From Catenulispora acidiphila DSM 44928 (lineage in GTDB: Bacteria > Actinomycetota > Actinomycetes > Streptomycetales > Catenulisporaceae): 64,000 bases of DNA. A model generated the notes under the pieces. That model was not told where the DNA came from. It searched no databases and was given only the letters and a program-made list of their open reading frames with translations. The stretch spans positions 9,404,229 to 9,468,228 of the forward strand of contig NC_013131.1 in NCBI RefSeq assembly GCF_000024025.1, written 5' to 3'. This document shows positions 1 through 8,134 of the stretch, piece after piece (the stretch's first letter is position 1; each line of letters opens with the position of its first letter). The position numbers were made by a program, and so were the translations under genes.

Positions 1-1570
1 CGGGTTTGCCGAGGTGCTTCAGCGTCTCGGACCAGGACGGCGTGGCCCACGGCGTCGTGCCCTGCGCGATGTCGCCGAGGACGGTCACGCTCCCGGTCGA
101 GCAGCGGCGCCCGACCGCGCGGTACTGCATCGCCGACAGGTCCTGGGCTTCGTCGAGCACCACGTGCGCGAGCGAGGGCAGGCGGTCGAGCTGGTCGTGC
201 GCCTCGTCGACGAGGACCGCGTCGGCGCTGGACCACTTGGCGGTACCGGGAGTGCGCGGCGCTTTCGGGCGCGTGGCGGTCCACAGGATCGATTCCTGTT
301 CCTCGGCGGTGAGGATGCCCTCGGCGGCGGCCGCGAGGACCTCAGGGTTCGCATAGAGCTCGAAGACCACCTTCACCGGATCGATCGCCGGCCACAGCAG
401 ATCCACGGCTTTGCGGACCTCGCTGGTGCGGGCGACCGCGTTCTGCGTGCGGTCGTCGGTGGTCTCCCCCGCGACCTCCATGCGGTACAGGATCGTGTGC
501 GCGATGCGCGGCGCGAGCATGGCACGGCCCGCGCCGTAGCGGACGTCGCGCTCCTTGGTCGCCGCGATCAGCTCGTCGATTTCGTGCGCCGGGACGCGCC
601 AGCGCCGGGAGCCGCGGACGATCATGATGCCCTCCGGCAGCGCCTCCTGGGCGCTGCGCAGGCGGGACCAGATGGCGGTGCGCAGGACTTCGGCCATGCG
701 CGCGTCGCCCTTGACCACGCCGGCGCCGGTCGGGTCCTGCGCCGTGACCTTCACGCGCGCGACGAGGTCGTCGACGGTGGTCTGGCCGACCTCGATCTCG
801 CCGAGGGCCGGCAGGACCTGCTCGATGTACTTCAGGAACTCCTTGTTGGGACCCACGACCAGCGAGCCGCCGCGGCGGAGCCGGTCGCGGTGCGCGTAGA
901 GCAGGAAGGCGACGCGGTGCAGGCCGACCGCGGTCTTCCCGGTGCCCGGCGCGCCCTGGACGCAGACGCTGACGTTCACGTCGGCGCGGACGATCTCGTC
1001 CTGCTCGGGCTGGATGGTCGAGACGATGTCGCGCATCGGACCCGAGCGCGGGCGCTCGATCTCGTCGGTCAGGATGCGGCTGGCGCCGGGCTGTCCGGCG
1101 GGCGCGGCGGCCGCCGCCGGGTCCGACAGCGGCTCGTCTTCGTACCCTGTGATGGCGCCGTGGGCGAAGCCGAAGCGGCGGCGCCGGTCCAGGCCCATCG
1201 GCACCTTCGGCGTGGCCCGGTAGAACGCCGTGGAGACCGGGGCGCGCCAGTCGATGACCATCGGCTCGCCGGTCCCGTCGTGCACGTGGCGGCGGCCGAT
1301 GTAGTAGTGCTCGGCACGGAATTCCCCCGCTTCGGAGCTGTCGCCGTAGTCCAGACGGCCGAAGAAGAGCGGGATGTTCGGATCGTCCATCAGTGCCTTG
1401 GCCCGACCGCGCAGGGCGGCCAGGAGATTCTCGGTCGAGACGGCGTTCCCGCCCTCGGCGCGCAGGGTCAGCGCCTCCTCGCGCATCGCCTTGAGCGCGG
1501 CGCGGGACTCCTCGAGATGGGTCTGCTCGGTGACCACGACAGGGTCAGCGGTATCACTGGTTTCGGGCAT
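1..1570 (-). CDS. HelD/HelR-type RNA polymerase-associated helicase (C-terminus beyond the window)
   Basis: The minus-strand frame stays open from an ATG at 1570 to the window edge, giving the first ~523 residues of a UvrD/Rep-like superfamily 1 ATPase. An N-terminal helical arm (LEESRAALKAMREEALTL, about residues 20-37) precedes a conserved block with YYIGRRHVHD and MVIDWRAPVSTAFYRA. A Walker A motif GAPGTGKTAVGLHR lies near residue 215. This layout matches actinobacterial HelD/HelR proteins, which remove stalled or rifamycin-bound RNA polymerase from DNA (family knowledge). AGGAG lies about 7 nt before the ATG and a weak TAGGCT -10-like box lies at 1709-1714. I see no obvious long palindrome of the rifamycin-associated type upstream. 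Whether it gives rifamycin resistance or only general polymerase recycling cannot be told from this part. Confidence 0.85.
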   Translation of the reverse strand, partial: MPETSDTADPVVVTEQTHLEESRAALKAMREEALTLRAEGGNAVSTENLLAALRGRAKALMDDPNIPLFFGRLDYGDSSEAGEFRAEHYYIGRRHVHDGTGEPMVIDWRAPVSTAFYRATPKVPMGLDRRRRFGFAHGAITGYEDEPLSDPAAAAAPAGQPGASRILTDEIERPRSGPMRDIVSTIQPEQDEIVRADVNVSVCVQGAPGTGKTAVGLHRVAFLLYAHRDRLRRGGSLVVGPNKEFLKYIEQVLPALGEIEVGQTTVDDLVARVKVTAQDPTGAGVVKGDARMAEVLRTAIWSRLRSAQEALPEGIMIVRGSRRWRVPAHEIDELIAATKERDVRYGAGRAMLAPRIAHTILYRMEVAGETTDDRTQNAVARTSEVRKAVDLLWPAIDPVKVVFELYANPEVLAAAAEGILTAEEQESILWTATRPKAPRTPGTAKWSSADAVLVDEAHDQLDRLPSLAHVVLDEAQDLSAMQYRAVGRRCSTGSVTVLGDIAQGTTPWATPSWSETLKHLGKP

Positions 1571-1752
1571 GCCGGACTCCTGAAGAAGTAGAGGAAGTGA
1601 ACGCGCGCACGCCAGAGCGGCGCCGATGCGCGTTGGAGGTTCTTCAGGCAGAGGTCCGCGCGGTCCGGAAGAGCTCCGAACCGCCGTACGTGCCGGGCAA
1701 GGCGCAGAAGCCTAGCACATGGACGCCCGGTGAACGATCACCGATCCGGCGG

Positions 1753-2085
1753 TCACCGGTCCCAGCGGTAGGCCCGCTCCACCTTGGCCACGTGCACCGC
1801 GTAGTGCTGGTACCACGACGCGCGGCCCTCGCCGCGGGTCTCGGTGTGCTCGGGCTGGACCCGCCACTGCTTGATCGACTCCTCGTCGGAGAAGTAGGCG
1901 ACCGTGATGCCGAAACCGGTCGCGTCCCGCGCGGAGTCCATACCCAGGAAGCCGGGCTGCTGAGCGACGAGCTCCGCCATGCGCTCGGCGGCCTCGGCAT
2001 AGCCGTTGTCGCCCTCCGTGCGCTGCGAGGCGAACACGACCACGTAGTACGGCGGCTCGGGCGTTTCCGCGGGACGGGAAGACAT
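1753..2085 (-). CDS. Antibiotic biosynthesis monooxygenase (ABM)-fold protein
   Basis: A 110-residue single-domain protein with features of the dimeric alpha/beta ABM fold. It has YYVVVFASQRTEGDNGY at the N-terminus, a central helix with AERMAELVAQQPGFLGMDSARD, and FGITVAYFSDEESIKQW before a C-terminal tryptophan/tyrosine-rich strand (ASWYQHYAVHVAKVERAY). The family includes small cofactor-free monooxygenases, heme-degrading enzymes and many members of unknown substrate. GAGGGGG lies about 6 nt before the ATG. It stands between helD and cutC on the same strand with no clear functional link. The fold is fairly sure; the activity is unknown. Confidence 0.8.
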   Translation of the reverse strand: MSSRPAETPEPPYYVVVFASQRTEGDNGYAEAAERMAELVAQQPGFLGMDSARDATGFGITVAYFSDEESIKQWRVQPEHTETRGEGRASWYQHYAVHVAKVERAYRWDR

Positions 2086-2163
2086 CGGGGACCCCCTCGG
2101 TCAGTCTCGGCACTGGGCCGCCAGTCTGACAGAAACGATCACTCTGTGATCAGTCCCGGCGCG

Positions 2164-2862
2164 CTACTCCAGCAACTTCCGCCACGCGGCGACCTTCTCC
2201 GCCTCCACCGGCGAGTCCCACGTTCCCGACGCCCGTACCGCGGTGCCGACGTGGAACGCGTCGAGTCCGGCCGCGCGCAGTGCCGGCAGCGCTTCCTGCG
2301 TCAGACCGCCGCCGACCAACACCTGCGGGCCGCCGGCCGCGCGCTCGCGCTCGGCTTCGGCGCGCAGCACCTCGACGCCGTCGCCGGATGCCTTGAATCC
2401 GCCGGATGTCAGCACCGTGTCCAGACCGGGCATGCGGCGGACCGCGTCGTAGACCGCCTGCCGGTGGTTCGTCGCGTCGATCGCTTTGTGGAAGGTCCAC
2501 TTCGCGCCGCCGAGGACGTCCAGGACGGCGCGGACCGCTTCGGCGTCGACCGTGCCGTCGGGGTCCAGCCAGCCGAGGACGAATTCGTCGGCGCCCGCGC
2601 GGCGCAAGGCCTCCGCGGTGTGCACGAGTTCTGCCACGCCCTGTACGCCGCCGGCCGAGAAGCCGTCGCGGCGCCGGATCATCACCCGCAGCGGGACGTC
2701 GACCGCCTCGCGGATCGCTTCGAAGGTCTCCAACGACGGATCGAAGCCCGAATACTCCATCGCGGAGACCAGTTCCAGGCGGTCGGCACCGCCGGCGACC
2801 GCGGCGCGCGCGTCGTCGGCGTCGACGGCGATGACTTCCAGCAGGGGCGTCGGATCAGACAT
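2164..2862 (-). CDS. cutC: CutC family protein (copper homeostasis TIM barrel)
   Basis: A 232-residue protein with the CutC core: LLEVIAVDADDARAAVAGGADRLELV near the N-terminus, VMIRRRDGFSAG at about 70-81, LGWLDPDGTVD, TFHKAIDATNH, LTSGGF and VLVGGGLTQEALPAL. CutC was linked to copper tolerance in E. coli, but the biochemical role of the family is unsettled. The length is normal for the family. The ATG at 2862 is the first methionine before the conserved core; no strong ribosome site precedes it. The same frame stays open further upstream, but that part is antisense to the EIIC gene. It is not obviously part of the PTS locus beside it. Confidence 0.9.
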   Translation of the reverse strand: MSDPTPLLEVIAVDADDARAAVAGGADRLELVSAMEYSGFDPSLETFEAIREAVDVPLRVMIRRRDGFSAGGVQGVAELVHTAEALRRAGADEFVLGWLDPDGTVDAEAVRAVLDVLGGAKWTFHKAIDATNHRQAVYDAVRRMPGLDTVLTSGGFKASGDGVEVLRAEAERERAAGGPQVLVGGGLTQEALPALRAAGLDAFHVGTAVRASGTWDSPVEAEKVAAWRKLLE

Positions 2863-2954
2863 AGGTGGCAGCCTGCCATGGATCGGTGATCGGAGACGAG
2901 CACCGGGCCCGGCCCGCCCTGTGTCGGGCACCGCAGCGATCTGGCTCGGTACCG

Positions 2955-4274
2955 CTAAGGCGAGGCGGGCAACTCGTCGAGCTCCGGATCGGGTTCGCGC
3001 CCGGGGGTCTTCAGGTTCAGGAACTTGATCGCGAACACGAACAGCGTGTAGTAGACCACGAAGTAGATCGGCCCGACGATCAGGATCAGCCACGGTTTCG
3101 TGGCCTTGCCCCAGTTCAGCGTGAAGTCGATGAGCCCGGCGGAGAAGTTGAAGCCGTCCTTGGCGCCGAGCGACCACATCAGGGACATGGAGATGCCCGT
3201 CAGGACGGCGTGGATCGCGTACAGCACCGGCGCGACGAACATGAAGGAGAACTCCAGCGGCTCGGTGACCCCGGTGACGAACGAGGTCAGCGCCGCCGAC
3301 AGCAGGATCGAGCCGGCCACCTTGCGCTTGGCCGGCAGCGCCGAGCGCCACATCGCCAGCGCCGCGCCGGGCAGCCCGAACATCATGATCGGGAAGAAGC
3401 CGGTCTGGAACAGCCCGGCGTTCGGGTCGCCGTTCAGGAACCGGGCGATGTCGCCGTGGTACGTGCCGTTGGCGTTGGTGTACGTGCCGAACTGGAACCA
3501 GGGGAAGGCGTTCAGGATGTGGTGCAGACCCAGGGGAATCAGGGCCCTGTTGAGGGTGCCGTAGATGAACAGGCCGATGTCGCTGTTGCGGGTGATCCAG
3601 CTCGACAGGTCATTGATTCCCTGGCCGATCGGCGACCAGACCCAGCCCATCAGCACGCCCAGGAACAGGCACGCCACGGCGGTGGCGATCGGCACGAAGC
3701 GGCGCCCGCCGAAGAACGCCAGCCAGGTGGGCAGCTTGATCCGGTAGTAGCGCTGCCACAACAGCGCGGCGATGATGCCGACCAGGATGCCGCCGAGCAC
3801 TCCGGTGGGATTGGGCAGGTTCATGTCCAGCCCGAACTTCAGCCCGCCGGCCGGTACCGCGGCGTTGACGTTCTGGTCGGCGTTCTTGATGACCAGACCC
3901 AGCACCTGGGACTTCAGCTTGGAGCCGGCGAACATCTGCATTGATACGGCGTTGTAGACCAGGTAGCCGACGATGGCGGCGACCGCGGTGGTGCCGTCGG
4001 ACTTCTTGGCGAAGCCGATGGCCACGCCGATGGCGAAGATCACCGGGAGGTTGTTCAGCAGCGAGTTGCCGCCGGCGGCCATCACGGCCGCCACGTTCTG
4101 CAGGCTGTGGAAACGACCGAGCATGTCGTCCTGCCCGAAACGGACCAGCAGGCCCGCGGCGGGAAGCGTCGCGATCGGCAGCATCAAGGACTTGCCGATG
4201 CGTTGCAGCACGGCGAAGCTCTTGCTCCCCCACCCCGGCTCCTTCGGGGCCGCCGCTGCGACTTCTGCGCTCAT
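2955..4274 (-). CDS. nagE: PTS system EIIC, N-acetylglucosamine/glucose type (NagE-like)
   Basis: A 439-residue polytopic permease that should move GlcNAc (or glucose) across the membrane while EIIB phosphorylates it. Hallmarks of the glucose-superfamily EIIC are the start block LQRIGKSLMLPIATLPAAGLL, the loop NNLPVIFAIGVAIGFAKKSDGTTA, ALIPLGLHHILN, and the substrate-site motif GVTEPLEFSFMFVAP near residue 330. There is no EIIB or EIIA fused to it; these are separate genes on the other strand. An upstream in-frame ATG exists at 4298, but GAGGA about 8 nt before 4274 favours the shorter form. It lies 79 bp behind dasR on the same strand, so it is likely co-transcribed and DasR-controlled. Sugar preference is inferred from DasR and from nagA elsewhere in the window. 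Confidence 0.92.
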   Translation of the reverse strand: MSAEVAAAAPKEPGWGSKSFAVLQRIGKSLMLPIATLPAAGLLVRFGQDDMLGRFHSLQNVAAVMAAGGNSLLNNLPVIFAIGVAIGFAKKSDGTTAVAAIVGYLVYNAVSMQMFAGSKLKSQVLGLVIKNADQNVNAAVPAGGLKFGLDMNLPNPTGVLGGILVGIIAALLWQRYYRIKLPTWLAFFGGRRFVPIATAVACLFLGVLMGWVWSPIGQGINDLSSWITRNSDIGLFIYGTLNRALIPLGLHHILNAFPWFQFGTYTNANGTYHGDIARFLNGDPNAGLFQTGFFPIMMFGLPGAALAMWRSALPAKRKVAGSILLSAALTSFVTGVTEPLEFSFMFVAPVLYAIHAVLTGISMSLMWSLGAKDGFNFSAGLIDFTLNWGKATKPWLILIVGPIYFVVYYTLFVFAIKFLNLKTPGREPDPELDELPASP

Positions 4275-4353
4275 CAGGTGGTCCTCTCGGTGTGCCACGT
4301 AATGCCAAGCCCCGCGGCCCCGTCCGCGGACGCCGGTGAGTCCCCCCGCCCGG

Positions 4354-5112
4354 TCAGGGGTTGCGGACTATCGGACGCGCAGCCTGCGCGAGCGGCACCC
4401 ACAGCTGGTACCGGTCCGCGCGATATGCAGACGTCGCATATTCCACTTGCACATCTTCCGCAAAAGAACGCCTCGCCATGATCAGGACTACGCCGTCAGA
4501 GCGAATCCCGAGAAGCGGTGCGTCCTCCGCCGCGGTGGTGGCTGCCTCGATCGACTGTTCGCCCCAGGTGAGTACGATCCCATATTCCTCAGCGAGATAG
4601 TGGTAAAGCGACTCCGGAGCGCCGGCTTCCACGAGCCCTGGCACGATGCGCTCGGGCAGGTGGGTGCGCTCGATCGCCATCGGGATGCCGTCGGCGTAGC
4701 GCAGCCGCACCAGGCGGACCACCGGCTCGCCGGACTCCACCTCCAGATGTCCGGCCAGGGCGCTGGAGGCGTGGATGCGCTCGAAGGACAGGGTGCGCGA
4801 GCTCGCGGTCATGCCGCGGCGGCGCATGTCCTCGGTGAAGCCGACCAGGCGGATCTGCACGTCCATCTTCGGCTGCGCGACGAAGGTCCCCCGGCCCAGG
4901 CGGCGCTCCAGGCGGCCGTCGGCGACGAGGGCGTTGATCGCCTGGCGCACCGTCATCCGGCTCAGACCGTGCTGTTCGGCCAGATCGCGCTCGGACGGGA
5001 TCGGCGAGCCGGGCCCGAGACCGTCCGAGATCATCCGGCCCAGCAGGTCCTTGAGCTGCAGATGCTTGGGCACGGAGCTGGTCGGGTCGATGCCCGCGGG
5101 CTCATCGCTCAT
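4354..5112 (-). CDS. dasR: GntR/HutC-family regulator DasR
   Basis: A 252-residue regulator. The GntR winged helix occupies about residues 15-80: LQLKDLLGRMISDGLGPGSPIPSERDLAEQHGLSRMTVRQAINALV, then LERRLGRGTFVAQPK. The rest is a UTRA/HutC ligand domain (IPMAIERTHLPERIVPGL). Length and sequence fit Streptomyces DasR, the global GlcNAc-responsive repressor whose effectors are GlcN-6-P and related sugar phosphates (established knowledge). It is flanked by EIIC downstream and by divergent EIIB-EIIA-HPr-EI genes. A 13/16 match to the DasR site lies directly upstream at 5116-5131 on its own -10 box, and a second site precedes nagA. These predict autoregulation and control of GlcNAc uptake and use. 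Confidence 0.93.
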   Translation of the reverse strand: MSDEPAGIDPTSSVPKHLQLKDLLGRMISDGLGPGSPIPSERDLAEQHGLSRMTVRQAINALVADGRLERRLGRGTFVAQPKMDVQIRLVGFTEDMRRRGMTASSRTLSFERIHASSALAGHLEVESGEPVVRLVRLRYADGIPMAIERTHLPERIVPGLVEAGAPESLYHYLAEEYGIVLTWGEQSIEAATTAAEDAPLLGIRSDGVVLIMARRSFAEDVQVEYATSAYRADRYQLWVPLAQAARPIVRNP

Positions 5113-5115
5113 GTC

Positions 5116-5131
5116 ACCGGACTAGACCACC
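5116..5131. promoter_or_regulatory. DasR-responsive element (dre) upstream of dasR
   Basis: ACCGGACTAGACCACC matches the published 16-bp dre consensus ACTGGTCTAGACCACT at 13 positions, including the CTAGACCA core. It begins 3 bp before the dasR start codon and covers the -10 hexamer of the predicted dasR promoter, which would give repression by promoter blocking. A weaker 11/16 match (ACTGGTGCCAACCGCT) lies at 5150-5165. Confidence 0.75.
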
Positions 5132-5150
5132 GGCGCCACATCGGTGTCAA
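5121..5150 (-). promoter_or_regulatory. Predicted dasR promoter, nearly leaderless
   Basis: On the minus strand a perfect -35 TTGACA (5145-5150) is followed by 18 bp and a -10 TCTAGT (5121-5126, 4/6). The expected start of transcription, near 5114, is within 2-3 nt of the dasR ATG at 5112, so the message would be leaderless or nearly so. The -10 overlaps the dre site. Confidence 0.55.
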
Positions 5151-5250
5151 CTGGTGCCAACCGCTCGCGGGCCGGCGGGGAAGCCCGCCGCCGGCCGCGG
5201 CGCGCCACCTGCCCCCACAGACGGCGCAACGCCTTCAGAACGGTCAAGCT

Positions 5251-5279
5251 TTGACATGGTACGTGGGTTAATGTCCGAT
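5251..5279 (+). promoter_or_regulatory. Candidate promoter of the EIIB-EIIA-HPr-EI operon
   Basis: A perfect -35 TTGACA (5251-5256) is followed by 17 bp and TCCGAT (5274-5279), a weak -10. It lies 58 bp before the EIIB start codon. No good dre site overlaps it; the nearest is the 11/16 match about 90 bp upstream. Confidence 0.35.
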
Positions 5280-5336
5280 GTGTCACCAACCCGGGCGCGC
5301 TCCCTCGCGCACCCGGGGCGAGTTAGGAGAGTTGCC

Positions 5337-5567
5337 GTGAGCAAGGCCGAGCAGATCATCGCCGGACTGGGCGGCGCCGACAACATCGTCGAGCTGGAAC
5401 CCTGCATCACCCGGCTGCGCACCGAGGTGCGCGACGGCTCCAAGGTCAACGAGGCCGTGCTGAAGGCGGCCGGGGCGCACGGGGTGATGAAGGTCGGGAA
5501 CAACGTGCAGGTGGTGGTCGGCCCGGAGGCGGACACCATCGCCAACGACATCGAGGACCTGATGTAG
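5337..5567 (+). CDS. nagF: PTS system EIIB, GlcNAc/glucose type (NagF-like)
   Basis: A 76-residue stand-alone EIIB domain. Cys23 in ELEPCITRLR is the phosphocysteine that passes phosphate from EIIA to the incoming sugar. The rest of the fold is recognisable (SKVNEAVLKAAGAHGVMKVGNNVQVVVGPEAD). The frame is open further upstream, but the GTG at 5337 fits the family start (SKAEQIIAGLGG) and has AGGAGA about 7 nt before it. It is first in a plus-strand run EIIB-EIIA-HPr-EI and works with the EIIC encoded divergently at 2955-4274. The name follows Streptomyces usage. Confidence 0.9.
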   Translation: MSKAEQIIAGLGGADNIVELEPCITRLRTEVRDGSKVNEAVLKAAGAHGVMKVGNNVQVVVGPEADTIANDIEDLM

Positions 5568-5643
5568 CGGTGCGTCCGCCCCGGCACCGGCCCCGCGCGT
5601 GCGCACCCATCGGCGAGAAGCGCCCCGAGCACCAGTGAGCACC

Positions 5644-6093
5644 ATGGACATCTACATCTCCTCCCCGCTGACCGGCACCGCCATCGGCCTGGCCGAGGTC
5701 CCCGACCCGGTGTTCGCCGGATCCATGGTGGGCCCCGGCGCCGCCGTCGATCCCGAGCGCGCGCCGCAGGTCGCCGTGGCCCCGATCGCCGGCCGGCTGG
5801 TCAAGCTCAAGCCGCACGCCTTCGTCGTGCAGTCCGCGGACGGCCGCGGCGTGCTGGTCCACCTGGGCATCGACACGGTGAACCTGGAGGGCCGCGGCTT
5901 CGAGCTGATCGCGGTCGAGGGCGAGCAGCTGCGGGCCGGCCAGCCGATCGTCACCTGGAACCCGGCCGAGGTCGAGGCCGGCGGGCTGTCGCCGGTCAGC
6001 CCGGTGATCGCGCTGGACGCGGAGTCCGCGGCGATCGACGCGATCGTCAACGGCGCCGTGGCCGCCGGCGACGAGCTGTTCCACTGGCGCTGA
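5644..6093 (+). CDS. crr: PTS system EIIA, glucose type (Crr-like)
   Basis: A ~149-residue cytoplasmic phosphocarrier. The EIIA-Glc signature is clear: SPLTGTAIGLAEVPDPVFAGSMVGPG at the N-terminus, and two histidines 15 residues apart, His58 (LKPHAFVV) and His73 (VLVHLGIDTV). They correspond to His75 and the phospho-acceptor His90 of E. coli Crr. It takes phosphate from HPr and gives it to EIIB. An in-frame GTG three codons upstream (5635) is an alternative start; neither has a strong ribosome site. It lies 76 bp after EIIB and 29 bp before HPr, so the set is probably one transcript. Confidence 0.93.
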   Translation: MDIYISSPLTGTAIGLAEVPDPVFAGSMVGPGAAVDPERAPQVAVAPIAGRLVKLKPHAFVVQSADGRGVLVHLGIDTVNLEGRGFELIAVEGEQLRAGQPIVTWNPAEVEAGGLSPVSPVIALDAESAAIDAIVNGAVAAGDELFHWR

Positions 6094-6122
6094 CCCGCCC
6101 CGGACCCTAAGGACCCTGAAGA

Positions 6123-6389
6123 ATGCCCCAGCGCACCGTGACCGTGGCCTCCAAGGTGGGGCTGCACGCCCGCCCCGCGGCGGTCTTCGTGAAGAAGGCC
6201 AGCGAGCTCCCGGTCCCGGTGACCCTGGCTAAGGACGGCGGCAAGCCGGTGAACGCCAAGTCGATGCTCGCGGTGATGTCCCTGGACGTGCGCGGCGGCG
6301 AGCGGGTCACGCTGGCCGCCGACGGCGAGGGCGCGGCGGCGGCCGTGGACGAGCTGGCCGAGCTGCTGGAGACCAACCTCGATGGGTGA
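6123..6389 (+). CDS. ptsH: Phosphocarrier protein HPr
   Basis: An 88-residue HPr. His15 in GLHARPAA is the EI-phosphorylated residue. A serine at the usual regulatory position (Ser47, AKSMLAVMSL) is present, although HPr kinase is absent from most actinobacteria. It relays phosphate from EI to EIIA. Its stop codon overlaps the EI start by 8 bp, indicating translational coupling. Confidence 0.96.
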   Translation: MPQRTVTVASKVGLHARPAAVFVKKASELPVPVTLAKDGGKPVNAKSMLAVMSLDVRGGERVTLAADGEGAAAAVDELAELLETNLDG

Positions 6390-8112
6390 GCGGGCGTCCT
6401 CAGGGCTCGAGCGGTCCGAGGCGGTGCGGACGGCGGAAACAGCCGAGTACGAGGGCGTCGGCGTGGGCACCGCCGCGGTCGCCGGACCGGTCGCCCGCAT
6501 GGGCCAGGCGCCGCCGGAGCCGCCGGACGTCCCGGCCGCGGGCGACCCCGCCGAGGAGTGCGCGAAGGCCCTCGCCGCGCTGGCCGCGGTCGCCGCCGAC
6601 CTGCGCGCCCGCGGCACGGCGGCCGGCGGCGCCACCGCCGACGTGCTGGAAGCCCAGGCCATGATCGCCGAGGACCCGGAGCTGGCGGACGGCGTGAGGT
6701 CCCGCACCGACGCCGGGAAGACCGCGGCCCGCGCCGTCCACGAGACCTTCGCCGTGTTCCACGAGACGTTCGCCGCCCTCGGCGACTACATGGCCGGCCG
6801 CGTCGCCGACCTCGACGACATCGCCGCCCGCGCGGTCGCCGTCGCCTCCGGCGTGCCGGTGCCGGGACCGCCGTGCCGCGAGGAGCCCTATGTCCTGCTC
6901 GCCGCCGACCTCGCGCCGGCCGACACCGCCCTGCTCGACCGGCGCCTGGTCCTGGCCCTGGTCACCGCCGAGGGCGGCCCGACCTCGCACACCGCGATCC
7001 TGGCCCGCGCCATGGGCATCCCCGCCGTCGTCGGCGCCGCCGGGGTCCTGGCGCTGACCGACGGCACGCCGGTGCTGGTCGACGCCGCGGCCGGGACGGT
7101 GGTCGCGCATCCCTCGACCGAGGCGATGGAGGCGGCGATCGCGCGCTGCTGCGCGGACGCGGCGGCGGCGGCGCTCACCGGACCGGGACGGACCTCGGAC
7201 GGCACGCCGGTGAAGCTGCTGGCGAACATCGGCGGTCCCGAGGACGTGCCGGCGGCACTGGTGTCCGGCGCGGAGGGCGTCGGCCTGTTCCGGACCGAGT
7301 TCCTGTATCTGGACACGGACGAACCGCCGACCTTCGACGCGCAGGTCAAGATCTATAAAGAGGTGTTCGACGCGTTCGGCGAGGACACCCGCGTGGTGGT
7401 GCGGACCCTGGACGCCGGGGCGGACAAGCCGCTGCCGTTCGTCCGGCTCGGCGAGGAGCCGAACCCGGCTCTGGGCGTCCGCGGGCTCCGCGCGTTCCGC
7501 GCCTTCGGAGGACGCAACGAGGCGATCCTGCGCACGCAGCTGCTGGCGATCCGCGAGGCGGCCGGGACCAGCGCCCCCGAGGTCTGGGTGATGGCGCCGA
7601 TGGTCGACGAGGTGACCGAGGCGGAGTGGTTCTGCGAGCTGGCCGCCGCCTGCGGTCTGGACGTGGCCGGCGGCCGCGTCGGCATCATGGTCGAGACCCC
7701 CGCCTCCGCCCTGACCGCCGGGGCGATCCTGGCCGGGCGCACCGGCTTCGCCTCGATCGGCACCAACGACCTGACGCAGTACACGATGGCCGCCGACCGC
7801 GTGCTCGGCGCCGTCGGGGCGCTGCAGGACCCGTGGCATCCGGCGGTCCTGCAGCTGATCGGCGCGGCCGGGAGCGCCGGCGCGGCGGCCGGCAAGCCGC
7901 TCGGGGTGTGCGGCGAGGCCGCCGCCGACCCGCTGCTGGCCTGCGTCCTGGTCGGGCTGGGAGTGCGCTCCTTGTCTATGGCGCCCTCGGCGATCGCGGA
8001 GGTGCGGGCGGCTCTGGCGGCGCGGAGCCTCGAGGACTGCACGGCGATGGCGGCGCGCGCCGCGGGCTCGGCGACCGCCTGGGACGCCCGGAAAGCGGCG
8101 TTGCGGTCGTGA
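6382..8112 (+). CDS. ptsI: PTS enzyme I, phosphoenolpyruvate-protein phosphotransferase
   Basis: A 576-residue EI, the entry point of PEP-derived phosphate into the PTS. The N-terminal HPr-binding and phosphohistidine domain carries His203 in GGPTSHTAILAR. The C-terminal TIM barrel has EGVGLFRTEFLYLD, VVVRTLDAGADKPLPF, NPALGVRGLR, GIMVETPAS, SIGTNDLTQYTMAADR and the catalytic-cysteine region LGVCGEAAADP. The length is close to the 555-575 typical of the family, with about 20 extra N-terminal residues. It overlaps ptsH by 8 bp and ends the PTS operon. Confidence 0.96.
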   Translation: MGERASSGLERSEAVRTAETAEYEGVGVGTAAVAGPVARMGQAPPEPPDVPAAGDPAEECAKALAALAAVAADLRARGTAAGGATADVLEAQAMIAEDPELADGVRSRTDAGKTAARAVHETFAVFHETFAALGDYMAGRVADLDDIAARAVAVASGVPVPGPPCREEPYVLLAADLAPADTALLDRRLVLALVTAEGGPTSHTAILARAMGIPAVVGAAGVLALTDGTPVLVDAAAGTVVAHPSTEAMEAAIARCCADAAAAALTGPGRTSDGTPVKLLANIGGPEDVPAALVSGAEGVGLFRTEFLYLDTDEPPTFDAQVKIYKEVFDAFGEDTRVVVRTLDAGADKPLPFVRLGEEPNPALGVRGLRAFRAFGGRNEAILRTQLLAIREAAGTSAPEVWVMAPMVDEVTEAEWFCELAAACGLDVAGGRVGIMVETPASALTAGAILAGRTGFASIGTNDLTQYTMAADRVLGAVGALQDPWHPAVLQLIGAAGSAGAAAGKPLGVCGEAAADPLLACVLVGLGVRSLSMAPSAIAEVRAALAARSLEDCTAMAARAAGSATAWDARKAALRS

Positions 8113-8134
8113 TCGATCGGCGTAGGCTGCGACC

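Noticed and set aside
14..1591. A 525-residue plus-strand frame at the window start
   Set aside because: It is antisense to the helicase; its product is Arg/Gly/Asp-rich shadow sequence with no domain, while the minus frame has a clear P-loop.
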